Source: Brevibacterium linens ATCC 9172 (GTDB lineage: Bacteria > Actinomycetota > Actinomycetes > Actinomycetales > Brevibacteriaceae). Taken from it: a stretch of 64,000 nt of DNA. Position numbers and translations under genes: made by a program. The stretch spans positions 62,001-126,000 of the forward strand of contig NZ_FXYY01000010.1 in NCBI RefSeq assembly GCF_900169165.1, written 5' to 3'. Position 1 is the stretch's first letter. Every line of letters begins with the position of its first letter. The notes below the pieces were generated by a model that saw only the letters and a program-made list of their open reading frames with translations, was not told where the DNA came from and searched no databases. Of the stretch, positions 9,439 to 17,131 are shown piece by piece.

Positions 9439-10745
9439 GCACATCAGAATACGATTCCTACCGCCCACCCGAGCCGGAAGGCGGACGCAGAAAACGTCGC
9501 CGAGGCGGACGTGGAGGTTCCGGCGGACCTGAGGGTCCCGGTGGCCGTCGGGGCGGTCGCGGCGGCAACGGCCGGGGCGGCGGGTGGAAGAACCGCGGTG
9601 CCGACGGCAACCGTGAGATGCCGATGGTCGAGGACGTCGAGTTCACGTCCTATTACGGTCGACCGATCGTCAAGGCCCCGCCGTGGGGCGATGAGATCGG
9701 GACGTACCTGTTCCTCGGCGGTCTGGCCGGAGGTTCGTCTCTGCTCGGCTTCGGCGCGCAGCTGACCGACCGGCCGGGTCTGCGCATCGCCTCCCGGATG
9801 ACTGCAATAGCGGCCACCGGCATCGGCGGTGCCGCTCTCGTGGCCGACCTCGGCAGGCCCGAACGATTCCTCAATATGATGCGCGTCGTCAAAGTGTCGT
9901 CGCCGATGAGCCTGGGCACGTGGATCCTCTCGGGCTTCGGCGTCGGATCGGGTGTGACCTTCGCGATCGAACTCGACCGGATCACCGGCGAGAAGCTGCT
10001 GCCGCTGGGCCCGCTGCGCAAGGTGCTCCATGGTCTGGAGACGCCGGCTGCGGTCGAGTCCGCGTTCTTTGCCACACCGTTGGCTGCCTATACCGCTGTG
10101 CTGCTCGGGGCGACGGCCGTTCCGACCTGGAACGCCGCCGGCCGCAACGGTCTGCCGTACGTGTTCGTGTCCTCGGCGTCGATGGCCGCCGGTGGTGCCG
10201 CGATGGCCTTGGCGCCGGTGGCCGAGACCGGCCCGGCCCGGCTGCTCGCGCTCGCCGGGACCGCTGGTGAGGCCTACGCGATGTCGGCGATGAGGAAGCG
10301 CATGCATCCGGCCGAGGTCGATCCGATGGACGACGGCGAACCGGGTCACAAGCTCCACCGCGCCGAGAAGCTGCTCATCGCCGGAGCCGTCGGCACCGCC
10401 GCCGTCGAGGTGGGGGCGCGCGTGTTCGCGAAGAAGCTGGAACGTGGTGGTGTTGGTGGTTCCGGCGGAGGAGTCGCCGGTGCGATCGCCGATGCTGTGG
10501 GCACTGTGGTTGGGACCAGCGTCTCGGGAAAGCGGAGTTGGAAGACTCGGGCTGTGCTGCGGGGGCTGTCCGTCGTCTCCGGTGCGGCGCTCGCTGCCGC
10601 CTCGGCGTACACGCGTTTCGGCGTGTTGGAAGCCGGAATCGAATCGACGAAGGACCCGCGTCACGTGGTCGAACCGCAGCGCGCTCGCCTCGAAGAGCGT
10701 CGCGCAGCGGGCATCACCGACGACTCCATCACGACTGGCCGGTAA
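9435..10745 (+). CDS. NrfD/PsrC-type membrane subunit of formate dehydrogenase
   Basis: A 436-aa integral membrane protein expected to take electrons from FdhB and reduce quinone. It contains EIGTYLFLGGLAGGSS and the DLGRPERFLNMMRV loop, hallmarks of NrfD/polysulfide-reductase membrane subunits, over about eight hydrophobic segments. It therefore replaces the cytochrome b subunit (FdnI type) of enteric enzymes. Odd: residues 16-57 form an Arg/Gly-rich stretch (GGRRKRRRGGRGG and similar) resembling an RNA-binding RGG box, and residues 345-375 are Gly-rich. Third gene of the operon, 4-bp overlap with fdhB. Confidence 0.85.
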   Translation: MSTSEYDSYRPPEPEGGRRKRRRGGRGGSGGPEGPGGRRGGRGGNGRGGGWKNRGADGNREMPMVEDVEFTSYYGRPIVKAPPWGDEIGTYLFLGGLAGGSSLLGFGAQLTDRPGLRIASRMTAIAATGIGGAALVADLGRPERFLNMMRVVKVSSPMSLGTWILSGFGVGSGVTFAIELDRITGEKLLPLGPLRKVLHGLETPAAVESAFFATPLAAYTAVLLGATAVPTWNAAGRNGLPYVFVSSASMAAGGAAMALAPVAETGPARLLALAGTAGEAYAMSAMRKRMHPAEVDPMDDGEPGHKLHRAEKLLIAGAVGTAAVEVGARVFAKKLERGGVGGSGGGVAGAIADAVGTVVGTSVSGKRSWKTRAVLRGLSVVSGAALAAASAYTRFGVLEAGIESTKDPRHVVEPQRARLEERRAAGITDDSITTGR

Positions 10746-11056
10746 CGTTCCGGTCGGTGCCTCGCAAGCATCCCTCACCGCCGGGGCACCGACTGGTGTT
10801 TCGCGATCATCCCTGACAGCCAGCGCCGCTGCCTACAAGGCCGCCACCGTCTACAGTTCGCTCGGCATCCCGCACCGTTGGCTCGATATCACCCCTGTGC
10901 AACGGGGTGTTTTGCCGCTGCCGGTGAGGAGTGCGGCACACTCTGGCTGGCCGGGCCATGATTCGGGCGACGAGTCGACGAAGATCCTCGCGGGCCTGCC
11001 ACCTACTAGGCGACGAACCTTGCGAAACAAAGTGTTTCGGGTAGCGTGAGAGACCT
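10746..11056. other. Intergenic between fdh operon and low-GC island
   Basis: About 310 bp. No protein with plausible composition and no clear terminator after the NrfD gene. The promoter-like element near its right end (11020-11047) is listed separately. This may be the left edge of the island. Confidence 0.4.
11020..11047 (+). promoter_or_regulatory. Promoter with internal palindrome
   Basis: TTGCGA (11020-11025), 16 bp, then TAGCGT (11042-11047), just ahead of the ATG at 11057, fits a sigma-70-type promoter. The spacer holds GAAACA-AAG-TGTTTC (11024-11038), a perfect 6-bp inverted repeat that could be an operator. If the -10 is right the transcript has almost no leader before the ribosome site. 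Confidence 0.4.
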
Positions 11057-11275
11057 ATGAAGAAGCTGCTCCAGGATCGTCAGTCAATTAGAGCCGGTGT
11101 GCTTGTGGCTCTGATGTTCCCACTGGTCTATTTCGCCATGCATCTGCTCGGCTGGGGCAGCGATTCATTCAACTGGTGGCAGACTCTGCTGGGCGGGCTC
11201 TTCACTGGAGTTTTCTTCTGGTTCTTCACGTCCAGCTTCCGCCAGTTCCGCGACGAGGACGTCACTCCCAGGTAG
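11057..11275 (+). CDS. Small two-TM membrane protein, unknown
   Basis: 72 aa. Two hydrophobic helices (about 13-29 and 38-58) are separated by a short WGSDSFNWW loop, with a basic start (MKKLLQDRQ) and a charged end (RQFRDEDVTPR). A GAGAG site lies about 5 nt before the ATG, and the promoter at 11020-11047 fits. I do not recognise a family. It lies on the fringe of the low-GC island and may or may not belong to the export-like operon. Confidence 0.65.
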   Translation: MKKLLQDRQSIRAGVLVALMFPLVYFAMHLLGWGSDSFNWWQTLLGGLFTGVFFWFFTSSFRQFRDEDVTPR

Positions 11276-11420
11276 TCTGGCTCTCTTTGATTTTGCGAAC
11301 CGCCGCTTCGTAGGCGTCGTCGGGCATATTGGTCCTCTCTCGCACCTGCCGCTGCGCTGTGAGCTGCTCTTCTGGTGAAAGCGCAGAATCGATGTTGACC
11401 TTGAAGCAGACTCGGTCCAC
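11262..11420 (-). CDS. Possible 52-aa protein or gene remnant
   Basis: A frame from GTG 11418-11420 to TGA at 11262-11264 gives a protein-like sequence with SPEEQLTAQRQVRERTNMP and DDAYEAAVRKIKESQTTWE, strongly helical and charged. It converges on the small membrane gene and overlaps its last 14 bp. There is no good ribosome site and an in-frame stop lies just upstream, so it could be the tail of a lost gene (an antitoxin-like remnant is one possibility). Confidence 0.3.
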   Translation of the reverse strand: MDRVCFKVNIDSALSPEEQLTAQRQVRERTNMPDDAYEAAVRKIKESQTTWE

Positions 11421-11658
11421 TTGCGCCCACTTAAATCATCGACTAAATCAGCCAGATGACTGGCCCTGACAAGACCAAATGTCGCAGGGTACATATTTCG
11501 TCAATAGATGTCCGGTATCCGGCATGGTTCGAAGAAGCACGGATGGAGACCCGGTAGCCATAAGGCTGTGCTAAGTTGTTGAGTAGTCTGACAAGGTGCT
11601 TGGTGTTTAGAGGCCGCGTCGGGTTGTTTTGGGCCAGGAAATAGGAAGTTGTCTACGA
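11276..11658. other. Intergenic ahead of the FtsK operon
   Basis: About 380 bp, partly covered by the doubtful minus-strand frame at 11262-11420. The rest (11421-11658) is A/T-richer than the chromosome around it and should hold the operon promoter; I cannot place -35/-10 boxes with confidence. The sequence GGAAG at about 11645 may serve as ribosome site for the ATG at 11659. Confidence 0.4.
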
Positions 11659-12204
11659 ATGGTGAACCTCAGCGGTAGGACGTTTGATCACCTCGATGCC
11701 ATCAGATTGCAGAATTGGGTGAGCTCGGGTGAGCAGGGATTCAACGCAGAAGAACATTACCGGGCGCGAAGAGCGGTCTCTTATCTGAAGTCGAAGAATC
11801 GAGGGCAGAGCGGTCTACGGCCGCGTGCCAGCGTGTCGACGCTGATCAATCTCGTCCTGGTCTTCATCCTCTTGTTCAATCTAATGGGCCTCGGCCGGGG
11901 CGGGCCGCTCTGGGCCGAAATCAAAGAACATGGCACGCCGTCAGAAGTTGCCACATTCACTTTTATGGCGTACGCACCCTATGTTCTTGTTTTCCTGTGC
12001 TTCGCTGGAATCCTGGTCGGATGGGCAAAGTGGTTGCGGGTAATCATCGCAATCCTCGGTTTCATCGGTCTGCTGTGGCTCTTCCCTGCCGGAATGATTG
12101 CTATCGTTTCTGCCCAAGGGGGTGTGGGCGGTTTTGCCGCCTTTGCGTTCATCGGTCTGATTGTCTGGTTCATTATTCTGGTAGTGAAGAGCGGTGATCG
12201 CTGA
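11659..12204 (+). CDS. Four-TM membrane protein, first gene of FtsK operon
   Basis: 181 aa from ATG 11659. The N-terminal ~58 residues are soluble and charged (SYLKSKNRGQSGLRPRA), followed by four hydrophobic helices at about 61-78, 100-121, 126-150 and 157-176, with a short charged end KSGDR. No family recognised. Its stop shares a base with the start of the ATPase gene (TGATG), so the two are coupled; it could be the membrane platform for an ATPase that has no membrane helix of its own. An in-frame TTG at 11629 would add ten residues but lacks a ribosome site. Confidence 0.75.
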   Translation: MVNLSGRTFDHLDAIRLQNWVSSGEQGFNAEEHYRARRAVSYLKSKNRGQSGLRPRASVSTLINLVLVFILLFNLMGLGRGGPLWAEIKEHGTPSEVATFTFMAYAPYVLVFLCFAGILVGWAKWLRVIIAILGFIGLLWLFPAGMIAIVSAQGGVGGFAAFAFIGLIVWFIILVVKSGDR

Positions 12205-15089
12205 TGAATAACAGTCTGGGAGTGAGGTTGCGTGCGCGCACCGCAGACGTCCTTGGGGAATACCGTGCCCGGCGGGAACTGAATAGGGGACAGGCGAATG
12301 CTGATTACGCTGCTGCCGAAGATTACGCCCGTAAGTATCAGAACGAAGCTCATGCCTCTGCGACTGCCGCTCGACGTGAGGCAGAAGCGGCGGCCGAGCA
12401 GAAGCGCAACGATGACACTGAACGAGCCGATCGGACCCGTTTTGAGGATAGGAGCAGTCTGGACGGGCTGTTGGCTTCAGCCGAATTTGCCCTGCGTGAA
12501 GAATCGCAGAAGATACAGGGTCCTTTCGGCCGGCTGCAGAATCGGGTCAGTGCAGAAACTCTGACCGTTCCTCCCTCACACGGTGTCATCGGCGAAGTGT
12601 CGGGAACAGAAGACCGAGAACAGCCAGTGCCCGTGGTGATCCCGCTGCTGGGGCAGAAGGGCCTGCTGCTGCGTGGCTCTGCGACTGCTGCTGCGGAAGT
12701 GGTTGACGCAGTGTTCGCCAGACTCATCGCATCCATCCCGCTCAGCTCACTCTATGTCACGCGCTTCGATCCAGAAGATATCGGAGGTCTACTTGGTACC
12801 TTCGGTGAACTGGGCGCGACCATGGTCGATCGATTCAAACCCGCCAGCTACAGCCACGATGTTCTGCGTACACAGCTCGAAGGTGTGCTGGGCCGATTAC
12901 AACGCAATACCGAACGAATCAGATCCTCAGGCAACCGCAATATACTCTCGATCTGGGAGTCGGCCACACCGAAGATGGTGGTCGAAGTCCTCGTCATCGA
13001 TGACCGCCCGGGCACCATGGATGATCAGACTCGCAAACTGCTGCGCAGGATCATCGACAGTGGACCCGCCAGCGGAGCCTTCGTCATCCTGCTTCAGACC
13101 GGGGACCGGGTCGATCGCACTTCCTCACGGAATGCTTTCGATGAGCGGACCCCAGAACAGATCGACAATGAGCTCTACCTTGACGACAAACTCAACTTGA
13201 TCACCCTCGACGAGCGCACCGACGACGCGGTTCTCTGCCTGCCCCAGGGCGACCTGACGATTCGTCCTGTTGGGGGAATGAACCACCTCTCGGTACAAGA
13301 ACTCATCGGTCAAGTCGCTACCCTGCAGTCACAGCAGACGGGGCCAGTTGTGGGGCCGGAACGTCTGCTGCCCGAAGAGGGAACAGCCTCGGCGGCTCAG
13401 GGTATCGAGGTCAACATAGGCGACCGCGAGAACGGTTCACCGTTGAAATTCGAACTTCGCTCCGCCAATCCGCCGCGATCGAACGCTCTCATCGGCGGTG
13501 CGGTGGGCACCGGTAAGTCGAATCTATTGCATACCTTGGTCTACTCGATCGCTGCGAAGTACCGTCGCGAAGAGGTCGAGATGATGTTGCTTGACTTCAA
13601 GAGTGGCACCGAGTTCCAGCGCTACGCTCGCCAAACGACCTCCGCGGGCAACGGCACATCGAATTGGTTGCCCAACGCCAGGCTCGTCGGTCTTGAAAGC
13701 GACCGGGCCTTCGGACTCTCGGTGCTGGAGGAACTGTTGGTCGAAATGGACCGACGGGCCGATGCCTTCAAAGCTGCAGGAACGAGTGATTACGACTCGT
13801 TCCGGTCTACCAGAGCGGTTATGCCGCGATTGGTGACCATCATCGATGAGTTCCAGACCTTGTTCGAGAACGACGATGAGATCGCTGCCAGTGCAGTCGA
13901 GGCACTGACCAAGATCTCACGGAAAGGACGTGCATTCGGCATCCACCTGGTGCTCTCCACACAGACACTGAGCGGAATCCGGCAACTTTCCGTGCAGGGC
14001 GATGCAATCTTCGGACAGATGCAGGTGCGTATAGCGCTTAAACTCGGGCGAAACGATTCCCAACTCATGCTCGCCCAGGGCAATACGGCAGCGGCCAGGT
14101 TGCAGCATCGCGGTGAGGTTGTCGTGAACAACAACACCGGCGAGGACGAAGACCATAACATCACCGGTGTCGTCACCCACGCCGAGATCGGATACACCAC
14201 GCAGCTCCAAGAACGCCTCTTCACAGAAGCTAACACCAAGCACCCACCGCGCCTGTTCAGGGGCACGGAGTTCGCTCCGCGTGCGGAATCAACTCCACGC
14301 CCGCGCACCCTGGGGCTGGGCCAGGCAGTGAATGTATCCGGCACCGAGGTGGTGCATGAGTTCACCCACAATCCGCTCCGAGCGCTCGCCATTCTCGGTT
14401 CCGACCAAATGGTGACCCGAGAACTTGAAGTCTCGGCGATCCACAGTGGATTCCGGAGTGGATCCTATGAACAGATCATCGTTATCGGCAACGCTCGCCT
14501 ACTGGACTTGGCCCGCTCGTTGCAGGCCGAAACCGGGATCTCTGCGGATCTAGTCACCCACGACGAGGCCGCAGTCTGGATTCTCGGCCACGAGGAACAG
14601 CTGCGGCAGGATCGGACCCTCGTCGTCATCACTGAACTGCCGAGCATAGTGTCGATAGACGAGCCAATCGATGCTTCAGATTCCGCCGCTGACCGCGAAG
14701 AGGAGGTCGCGAAACTGTTTGCTCCAGTTGATGACGGGGCCGACTTCGAGGACGTGTTCGCATCCACGTCTGCGGGTTGGAACGACCGGACGGCCGCCTC
14801 GGTGTTGGCCGATCTGGCGAAGTCGAGCAAGACCCGGTCCGATCTGGTTGTCAGCGCTCAGCTGTTCTCCACCCTGGAACGAATTTTCGGCTACGACCGC
14901 GATGGCGGAAATGGAATCGCAGCCTATGCATTGGCCCGGGTGCCGTTGCAGGAATTGCGGCAGTTCCTTGGATACGGAGCCGAACAGACCGATGAGTCCC
15001 CCCGCTTCATCTACAGCCAGGCGGGCTCGGGCACGGGCGGAGTTCTGACGATTCCATTCGGGGGAGACGAGGCAGGTGAAGCGCCATGA
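12204..15089 (+). CDS. FtsK/SpoIIIE-type ATPase with three tandem domains, EccC-like
   Basis: 961 aa. Residues ~28-80 are an Ala/Glu/Arg-rich coiled coil. A first ATPase-like domain (~120-380) has a ruined P-loop (GLLLRGSATAAAEV, 153-166) and strand VLVIDDRPG. The second (~400-680) is canonical: Walker A GGAVGTGKS (431-439), Walker B IIDE (546-549), sensor region LVLSTQTLSGI. The third (~700-955) is again degenerate (LAILGSDQMV, LVVITELPSI). One live and two decayed domains in tandem recalls EccC/EssC of type VII secretion, but no transmembrane helix is seen. Expected to energise translocation of protein (or DNA). It overlaps the next gene by 4 bp (ATGA). Confidence 0.85.
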   Translation: MNNSLGVRLRARTADVLGEYRARRELNRGQANADYAAAEDYARKYQNEAHASATAARREAEAAAEQKRNDDTERADRTRFEDRSSLDGLLASAEFALREESQKIQGPFGRLQNRVSAETLTVPPSHGVIGEVSGTEDREQPVPVVIPLLGQKGLLLRGSATAAAEVVDAVFARLIASIPLSSLYVTRFDPEDIGGLLGTFGELGATMVDRFKPASYSHDVLRTQLEGVLGRLQRNTERIRSSGNRNILSIWESATPKMVVEVLVIDDRPGTMDDQTRKLLRRIIDSGPASGAFVILLQTGDRVDRTSSRNAFDERTPEQIDNELYLDDKLNLITLDERTDDAVLCLPQGDLTIRPVGGMNHLSVQELIGQVATLQSQQTGPVVGPERLLPEEGTASAAQGIEVNIGDRENGSPLKFELRSANPPRSNALIGGAVGTGKSNLLHTLVYSIAAKYRREEVEMMLLDFKSGTEFQRYARQTTSAGNGTSNWLPNARLVGLESDRAFGLSVLEELLVEMDRRADAFKAAGTSDYDSFRSTRAVMPRLVTIIDEFQTLFENDDEIAASAVEALTKISRKGRAFGIHLVLSTQTLSGIRQLSVQGDAIFGQMQVRIALKLGRNDSQLMLAQGNTAAARLQHRGEVVVNNNTGEDEDHNITGVVTHAEIGYTTQLQERLFTEANTKHPPRLFRGTEFAPRAESTPRPRTLGLGQAVNVSGTEVVHEFTHNPLRALAILGSDQMVTRELEVSAIHSGFRSGSYEQIIVIGNARLLDLARSLQAETGISADLVTHDEAAVWILGHEEQLRQDRTLVVITELPSIVSIDEPIDASDSAADREEEVAKLFAPVDDGADFEDVFASTSAGWNDRTAASVLADLAKSSKTRSDLVVSAQLFSTLERIFGYDRDGGNGIAAYALARVPLQELRQFLGYGAEQTDESPRFIYSQAGSGTGGVLTIPFGGDEAGEAP

Positions 15090-15580
15090 CGCAGATCAAT
15101 CAAAAGACGATCGACAATGCCGTTGCAACTCTGGTTTCAGCAGAATCCGAACGGGCGAAGATTGACACCGTCTATGCCAAATCCATGCGCGATGCCGACA
15201 ACGCCTATGCGAAGGCAAAGCAACGAGCCAAGCACGAGTATGATTCCGCAGGTGCAAACGTAGCGAACACGCTAGGCGTACAGGTGGATGGGGCGCGAGC
15301 CGCTGCCGAACAGCTCGCAGGCCAGGAGATCGGCGGTTTTGAATACGAGTGCCAGCAGCGCGGCATCATCGGCAGCGACTTCGGCGGGACCCCGCGCACG
15401 ATGCAGGAGCTGGCAGAAGAGATCGGTCAATTGAAGAAGTCATGGGAGCACATCGACGAGCTCAATGCTCTAGAGATGGCACTCAGGGCCGAATCTAAAC
15501 CATGGCTGTTGTGGGGGTGGTTGGGCCTGACCGGAGTGGGTACGGTAGCAATGGTCGTGTTCGCCAGTCTGGCGAACTGA
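15086..15580 (+). CDS. Tail-anchored coiled-coil protein of FtsK operon
   Basis: 164 aa. Residues 1-60 form a charged amphipathic helix (SERAKIDTVYAKSM, YAKAKQRAKHEYDS), with a second helical stretch at about 104-135 (MQELAEEIGQLKKSWEHIDEL) and one C-terminal membrane helix at 140-162. It is therefore anchored by its tail with the bulk in the cytosol, where it could dock the ATPase to the membrane. It starts inside the ATPase stop codon (4-bp overlap). No known family recognised. Confidence 0.75.
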   Translation: MTQINQKTIDNAVATLVSAESERAKIDTVYAKSMRDADNAYAKAKQRAKHEYDSAGANVANTLGVQVDGARAAAEQLAGQEIGGFEYECQQRGIIGSDFGGTPRTMQELAEEIGQLKKSWEHIDELNALEMALRAESKPWLLWGWLGLTGVGTVAMVVFASLAN

Positions 15581-15622
15581 AGCAATACTTCGATTGTTCA
15601 GAGCAAACAGGAGGGAATCGAT

Positions 15623-15892
15623 ATGGCAGGTTCAGATCTGCAGAAACTATCGCAGACGGTGATCGGAATTTCACAGGCGACAAAGAAGACGTCTGCCAAC
15701 CTCGAGGCTTTCGACTCGCAATTCACCAAGCACGTGACTTCGGTCAAGCAAGCCATCGAAGGTTCCACACAACGCAAGGACCAAGAGGTCATTGACGCCC
15801 TGGAAGCTGCGCGTAAGGCGGTGAAGAACGCCACTTCGGCGCTGGAGAACGCCTCTAAGGTGAGTTCGAACTACGCCAAGTCTTTGGCCTGA
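15623..15892 (+). CDS. 89-aa helical protein, WXG100-like size
   Basis: Two predicted amphipathic helices (about 5-45 and 53-86) joined by a polar turn GSTQRKD, the layout of WXG100/ESAT-6 proteins. The Trp-x-Gly turn itself is absent and no C-terminal YxxxD/E is seen. A strong AGGAGG-type site lies about 8 nt before the ATG, suggesting high expression, as for secreted T7SS substrates. Could be a substrate or a structural subunit. No family recognised. Confidence 0.7.
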   Translation: MAGSDLQKLSQTVIGISQATKKTSANLEAFDSQFTKHVTSVKQAIEGSTQRKDQEVIDALEAARKAVKNATSALENASKVSSNYAKSLA

Positions 15893-15903
15893 ATTGAGCA
15901 CTT

Positions 15904-16254
15904 GTGGACTCCGACGATATTCTCGCGCGGATGAGGGAGGTTCGAATCGCTCAGGAAGCGATCCGTTCGGCCCAAGGCCGGTTGAATGCTCCGATGTCTG
16001 ATGCTGATCGTCTGATCAGAGGCGCAGGAAACGCTTCGGTGACGACCGCGGGATTGGTCGGCGGCGCCGCAAGCGGAGCTGATGGGCGGATAAGCGCGCG
16101 TTTGAACGCTGCGGCGGAAGGCGGAAGACGGTTCAAACAGCATCTGCAGGATGCCTACGCGCAGATGAGTTCGCGCATCGACGAATTGGATCGTGAATAC
16201 GAATACTTGGAGATAGAGCTCCGTGCTGCGTTGGATCGTGAATCGCATGACTAA
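15904..16254 (+). CDS. 116-aa helical protein with C-terminal YxxxE
   Basis: Starts at GTG 15904, 11 nt after the previous stop; an in-frame ATG lies at codon 10. Helical ends flank a Gly/Ala-rich middle (SVTTAGLVGGAASGADG, about 45-61). Near the C-terminus REYEYLEIE contains two overlapping Tyr-x3-Glu motifs (99-103 and 101-105), a spacing that acts as export signal on T7SS substrates. This resemblance is suggestive only. Unknown family. Confidence 0.65.
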   Translation: MDSDDILARMREVRIAQEAIRSAQGRLNAPMSDADRLIRGAGNASVTTAGLVGGAASGADGRISARLNAAAEGGRRFKQHLQDAYAQMSSRIDELDREYEYLEIELRAALDRESHD

Positions 16255-16274
16255 ACCGTGGAAGGGATCGGATC

Positions 16275-16523
16275 ATGAGCGAAATTCGACAGTTGGCCCA
16301 GGCCGTGAAGATGTTCGGGGAGTCGTGTGCTCGGCTATCCGATGCCGATCACGGAGCTGTTGCATCCTTGAAAGCAGCCAAATCGTCTCTCTACAGCAGC
16401 TATGATGCAGGTGATTTGGTCGATGGCTTGGACAATGCGGCGGCAGTTTGGGATGAGATCGAAGCCGAATCCAAGGCAGCTGCTATGGAAGCCCATCGGT
16501 TCGGCGTCAGCCTGGCGAACTAG
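16275..16523 (+). CDS. 82-aa helical protein, WXG100-like size
   Basis: Two helices (about 2-38 and 50-78) around the turn SSYDAGDLVDG, again the size and shape of ESAT-6-like proteins but without WXG; a Trp (59) lies in the second helix. It has Tyr-x3-Asp spacings at 40-44 and 43-47, but central rather than C-terminal. A GGAAGG site precedes the ATG. Might pair with the 89- or 116-aa product as a heterodimer, the usual state of such proteins. Confidence 0.65.
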   Translation: MSEIRQLAQAVKMFGESCARLSDADHGAVASLKAAKSSLYSSYDAGDLVDGLDNAAAVWDEIEAESKAAAMEAHRFGVSLAN

Positions 16524-16531
16524 GGCTTCTG

Positions 16532-17113
16532 ATGTCTGAACAGGTTGTTGTGCCGATCGGCGAGTACCTCGGCTCTCTGCCGTTCCACGAGAAGGGCACG
16601 AATAGGGAACCGGTTTTCGTGGACGCGCAGATGATCGCAGGAACCCTAATTCGCCTGAGCGATGAGCAGGCCGACGTGATGGCTTTCTGTAGGCATCTGC
16701 GTCTGCGTACGGAGCTCGACGAGTGGTTGGGGAACGAACAGATCGATTCCACGGTGTTTGACGAACTCGTCGAAGCTGGACTCTTGCGGATCGGTACTGA
16801 TGAATCGGCAATGGATTGGTTGCAGGACTGCACGATTGTGCCATGGGGTCGCAGCTTGGGGTGGGATGGGGCTCTGAACCTACTTTCCCCTTCTGATGAG
16901 GTCTATCAGGTGGCGCCTGTCTACTACTGGTTGTGGCTGTACTCCCGAACTGGTCGGTCCATCGCGGAGGTGCTCGAGTTCTTGCGCATGGAGGCTGCGG
17001 TTTCCAATGTTTCCAATGCGAGTGAGTCGGATGTGTCTGCCGCATTGATGCACATGCTGGCAGTGGACCTGGGCCGCTTGGACTTGACCGCGTCCGCGGC
17101 AGAAACGAATTGA
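16532..17113 (+). CDS. 193-aa protein of FtsK operon, unknown
   Basis: Soluble and acidic, no signal peptide or membrane helix. The N-terminal half (LPFHEKGTNREPVFVDAQMIAGTLIRLSDEQADVM) is mixed alpha/beta; the C-terminal half is helical with VYYWLWLYSRTGRSIAEVL (about 131-149). It lies 8 bp after the 82-aa gene in the same operon. By position it could be a chaperone or adaptor (the EspG role in ESX systems), but no sequence similarity to EspG is claimed. Confidence 0.7.
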   Translation: MSEQVVVPIGEYLGSLPFHEKGTNREPVFVDAQMIAGTLIRLSDEQADVMAFCRHLRLRTELDEWLGNEQIDSTVFDELVEAGLLRIGTDESAMDWLQDCTIVPWGRSLGWDGALNLLSPSDEVYQVAPVYYWLWLYSRTGRSIAEVLEFLRMEAAVSNVSNASESDVSAALMHMLAVDLGRLDLTASAAETN

Positions 17114-17131
17114 GACGCTGAAGAAACACTT

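Noticed and set aside
10444-11049. Open frame crossing the end of the NrfD gene into the gap
   Set aside because: Its first part is a shadow of the NrfD gene and the rest shows no protein-like pattern.
15623-16523. Calling the three small proteins of the FtsK operon WXG100 proteins outright
   Set aside because: None has the Trp-x-Gly turn; only size, helicity and context agree, so they are described as WXG100-like in size.
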